This document shows, piece after piece, positions 60,431-64,000 of a stretch of DNA of 64,000 nt. The translations under genes and the position numbers were made by a program. The notes under the pieces were generated by a model. It searched no databases. It had not been told where the DNA came from and worked only from the letters and a program-made list of their open reading frames with translations. Position 1 is the first letter of the stretch, and the number at the start of each line of letters is the position of its first letter. The stretch comes from Membranipora membranacea (Eukaryota > Bryozoa > Gymnolaemata > Cheilostomatida > Membraniporidae), in contig OU612073.1 in the NCBI GenBank assembly GCA_914767715.1, positions 6,262,001 to 6,326,000 on the forward strand, read 5' to 3'.

Positions 60431-62116
60431 ATATTTCTAATGATTTGTTTTCAACTTGAAATTGTGTTTTACATGGTAACTCGATTTATCATTGACTTCG
60501 ATATTTGTGATGCCTTTTCGAGATTAAACTCAGAGTTTGCTTTATCAATAGCAAAATTAAAGTAAAACAGTTATCGTAACAAAAGAGCTATACCATTTAT
60601 TATCAAAATATACTGTGCACAGTAGTCATTAAAAAGGAATAGAATATCCACTCCATAAAATGTCTGAGCGCCTTCAACAGAATAGAGCGTGATGTGCTTT
60701 TGAGGGCCCTACAAAAAGAGCTGCTCTTTTTTGCTTTCCAACTGCTTTTTTATTTTTTTATGTTGCAGGGGCTTACAATAATTACAAATCAAAAGCTACA
60801 ACTACAATTTAATTAGTTAAACAATGCAATCTCCTTCTTGTCAGAAATTGCGATTGATTATGATTCTATCAACAACAATACGGCCCTTATTTCGTAATCA
60901 AGATCACATCATCAGGATTTTCATACCAGAGCAGTGGTTTCTTTGAGTTAGTTTGAATTTGGGGCATATTGTCACTGTAATAAAATGATTCAAATGCGAG
61001 TTGTATTCTATCATCAGAAACTGCCATTTTGTTTGCATAAGGATGCCTTTAAAGGACAGGGAAAAGCACTCATACTGAGTATGGGCTAAGTGACATCACA
61101 ACTGGCTTCAGATATAACTGATGTGCAATTAAATCTGACCAGTGGCAAAATGGGTACGGCTTGGGTGACAAAAAATCCTAATGAACAGGGTCATTTTAAA
61201 AAACTTACAATAATGACCATCCATCACAAAGATTTGCTCTATAGGCAAAATCAATAAAAAAACTTTTAATCGAAATGACTTTAAAATGAGATTTTTTATA
61301 CATATGAGACCTTCCAAAATAATCAGAGTCATGCAGTTTTTCATCATAACGTACACCGCGATGGGAATAACAACACAAAAATTAAACAATAAATAAAATA
61401 GTTTGAACCAAGGACTTTATCGATATAAATCTTATAATAATACTGGTACATTATTTGTAAAAGTTTATGTTATAGGTCCACATCAATGGGGATAGCAAGT
61501 TCCACTGGTTCTTTATTATCAATCAATTTATATTTATACGACGGTGAGAGTTTGTGACCTCCCAAGGCTTTAATCAGAATCCTAGACAATACTGACTACA
61601 CTTTATTACTTATTGTATACACAGAAGTTGAACAATAAACAAAAGAGTCTAAACCAAGGTTTTATCGCCTTAAATCTTAAAATAATAGTACTGATTCATT
61701 ATCAAATATTTTTGACAAAACCGTACAATCCAGGAAGTTTCGGTCTTGAATTGTTTAAATTCCTACTTCACATTCTTAGAATTGAAATTAAACATCATTT
61801 CATATTGTTATTCATTCCTTTGTGGTTATGCAGTATATTGTTTGATCGACCTTCTCCTAATACCCATGAAAAGACTTGGCTCTTTTCATATATCATTGTA
61901 TACCCGGTTTTGCTGTTTGAGCACTTGAATGAAAAGTACAATGGGTGCCACAAAAAGATTTAGCCTATAGAAAAAACAGCCCGCACAAGCCAATGTTCAG
62001 TTTTCTTATTGCCATTCACAGGCAATTTTTGGAGCACATAAGTTCCCTTTTTGGGAAATTTCAGTAATTTAGATTATCAGATTAGTAGCAAACTGTTATA
62101 GATGACAGTCTGAATC
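60431..62116. other. Intergenic with one 85-bp direct repeat pair
   Basis: About 61380-61470 and 61625-61715 share AACAATAAA, AACCAAGG, TTTATCG and TAAATCTTA in order, roughly 245 bp apart. Otherwise AT-rich and without supported genes. No TATA box is evident before 62117. Confidence 0.5.
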
Positions 62117-63245
62117 ATGAGGTGCCTTTGGATAAACCTGCTACTGTTTATATGCAGTTTTGACAGAACGCAAGGAACTACCACTCAATGGACAACAGAA
62201 ACAAGCACCACAACCCGAATACCATCAACTACTACTTTCCAAGCATCTTCAACCACTAGTACCCAGCATTCCACTTCCACCACTTCACAAACTACAACCC
62301 GAGATTGGACAACTACCGGCTATACTACTCCTTCCACAGACCAAGCATGCACCGTCAGTGAGTATTACTCATATTTTGAATCAGCCTTGCTTATACCAGT
62401 CAAATAGTTTGCATGTCGTATTACATAAGTGGTGAATTGACCTGTAAGTCTTTCATTAAAAGATGTTGGGGATATTTTTGGGTGGCAATGTTGTTATTTG
62501 TGCAAAAGGCCATCACGTGAATGATACAAGTCTATATATGTGGTGGCTGTCACCGGCCACTGCAGCAGAAGCATAGTAGCAGTGAGACTTACTGCTAAAA
62601 TCTTTCTTTCACTAGCCTCTAGATGGAAGTCTCATGAAGGTTTTATCGCTGGTGGAGTATCAAGCTCAACTGGGCAGCATTCTACTATCACTCAGCCAAC
62701 TTCTACTACAACTCAGCCAACTACTAGTACCCCACACACTTCTAGTACCACCCAGCCAACTACTAGTACCCCACACACTTCTACTACAACTCAGCCAACT
62801 ACTAGTACCCCACACACTTCTAGTACCACCCAGCCAACTACTAGTACCCCACACACTTCTAGTACCACCCAGCCAACTACTAGTACCCCACACACTTCTA
62901 GTACCACCCAGCCAACTACTAGTACCCAGCAAACAACTACTAGTACCCAACAGACTACAAGCCCATGGACTTCCTCTACTCCTCTTACTACAAACAGCAA
63001 TCCGCAGACAACACTTACTAGCACATCAGCCACAATTACAACAACTCTTTCTTCCACCGTCATGTCACCTACAACAACATTATCTACATCTACATGGTAT
63101 ACTTCTACTGGATATCCTACTAACACTCCTCAATCTTCAACTACAGCAGATGATCAGACAACTACGACTTCAACGAATCCTTGGACAACAACAAATTCTT
63201 CAACATTAGCTCCAGCTCATACAACATGCTCAACCAGTTATGCGG
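62117..63245 (+). CDS. Gene D: secreted mucin-like protein, 5' part
   Basis: Exon 1 (62117-62357) starts MRCLWINLLLFICSF, a clear signal peptide, then Thr/Ser-rich sequence ending QACTV; donor GTGAGT, phase 1. Exon 2 (62616-63245) begins SRWKSHEG and continues as a Thr/Ser/Pro domain with five 13-residue repeats of the TSTPHTSSTTQPT type (39-bp units, about 62723-62917); it ends CSTSYAG at a GTGAGT donor, phase 1. So far 290 codons; the rest lies to the right of the window or in exons I could not see before 64000. Dense Thr/Ser predicts heavy O-glycosylation and an extended shape. Similar phase-1 borders suggest it could splice onto modules like those of gene B; that is inference. Confidence 0.85.
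62723..62917 (+). repeat. 39-bp coding tandem repeat, 5 copies
   Basis: Unit ACTAGTACCCCACACACTTC plus TAGTACCACCCAGCCAACT encoding 13 residues; copies are almost identical, with one Ser-to-Thr change in copy 2. Near-identity suggests recent expansion and likely length polymorphism. Confidence 0.95.
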
Positions 63246-64000
63246 GTGAGTTTATTTTCAGTTAAAAAACCGATTAAGTTGAGCTGATCTCTGAATATCG
63301 AAAACAATGAATGGTAATAGGCAAAAGTCAAATTGCGTATTGTGCTGTTCTAGCAACAAGCCCTTAAAGTGGCTTGACCGGTATATAAGGCCCAGTCAAC
63401 GTAAAGCGATCACCCAGCCATATCAAATTCAAATGGGGTTAGCAGCATTCAAATTCCTCCTGCTTTTTCGGAAATAAGATGAGCATTTTTTTTAATGGGA
63501 ATTGTATGTGCTAAAGCAAAATTGTGTGATACACTTGCCCTATAAAGTTTTATTCCAAAAATCGCATCGGAAAGTGGTGAAAATACATAATAATTGCCCA
63601 GTCCCAATGATTTCAAATCATCCGCTTCAAATTTTACGGGCTCTTATTGGTCAATTTTGACGTTTATGATTGATGTGTTAGAGGTTGCCTAGATACCGTT
63701 GTCAAGATTGAAATTGGCCGTTGTACACTGCGTTTCATACCCAAGAATTGTCTGACAATTCTGTACAATTCTAGAATTGTCAGACACTGACCTATATACC
63801 ATTACCCAACCAGCAACCATTATTGTGTAATTAACCCTGCCTGCTAAATAAATTACTTTCATTATTGCTATTGTATAGTCATAGTATAAGCCTTTACAGT
63901 TCTAGTCAATATCATACAATTGGATTGACATTGTATTCAATGAGGTTGTATTTAGATGACCAGGCAAGATATGCTGTAATGAATAGATATTTCTGTGTAA
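63246..64000. other. Probable intron of gene D, no exon recognised
   Basis: Contains a short inverted repeat TGTCTGACAATTCT ... AGAATTGTCAGACA near 63745-63786 and nothing else I can support. Confidence 0.5.

Noticed and set aside
62117-62357. Gene D exon 1 as the second exon of gene C
   Set aside because: The only nearby acceptor (TATATGCAG) would need phase 2 for the Thr-rich frame, while gene C exon 1 leaves phase 1; a signal peptide start at 62117 explains the sequence better.
62634-63209. Leu/Gln-rich alternative frame and antisense frames over the mucin repeats
   Set aside because: Produced by the 39-bp repeat in other frames; only the Thr/Ser/Pro frame connects to a signal peptide and consistent splice sites.

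Overview
The window is nuclear DNA from an animal, most likely a marine invertebrate. The genes have many short exons with GT/AG (once GC/AG) introns. The encoded domains (CUB, NIDO, AMOP, VWD, calcium-binding EGF, mucin-like Thr/Ser/Pro stretches) are metazoan extracellular modules, and the intergenic DNA is AT-rich and full of non-LTR retrotransposon remains, tRNA-derived SINEs, foldback elements and hAT-type DNA transposons. I cannot name the phylum from sequence alone; sponge, cnidarian, echinoderm and hemichordate all remain possible.

Layout. Bases 1-11843 and 14039 to about 23300 are the two arms of a very large inverted duplication around a 2.2 kb spacer. Each arm carries the 5' part of the same gene, transcribed outward: gene A on the minus strand (57-11224, running off the left edge) and gene B on the plus strand (15563-35947, complete). 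Gene B could be assembled by hand into 39 phase-consistent exons encoding 2073 residues: signal peptide, five CUB domains separated by Thr/Pro-rich linkers, NIDO, AMOP, VWD with a GDPH motif, about six EGF-like domains, a juxtamembrane region with a furin-type RRKKR site, one membrane span and a short tail ending at a TAA, with a polyadenylation signal at 36093. This is a MUC4-like core (NIDO-AMOP-VWD-EGF-TM) with an N-terminal CUB/linker array. A 58-nt exon at 38362 repeats the length, phase and key residues of gene B's signal-peptide exon and starts a third paralogue or a remnant (gene C). A fourth secreted, mucin-like gene begins at 62117 with two exons of Thr/Ser/Pro repeats and continues past the right edge.

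From 36 kb to 62 kb the window is mostly mobile DNA: a foldback element with TTAA flanks (36384-37052), an inverted pair of ~114-bp satellite blocks (39.6-40.0 and 46.2-46.4 kb), an apparently intact hAT transposon (40669-43619, 8-bp target duplication, 602-residue transposase in three exons), a PHD-finger ORF, an ~800-bp AT-rich minisatellite, hAT-like non-autonomous elements with 8-bp duplications (50271-51094, 54235-54646, 58368-60422), and a broken minus-strand LINE (53194-57430) carrying two nested DNA elements.

Reading of the whole: a small cluster of secreted or membrane mucin-like proteins that grew by inverted and dispersed duplication in a transposon-rich neighbourhood. The genes probably act at an epithelial or extracellular surface; that function is inferred from domains only.
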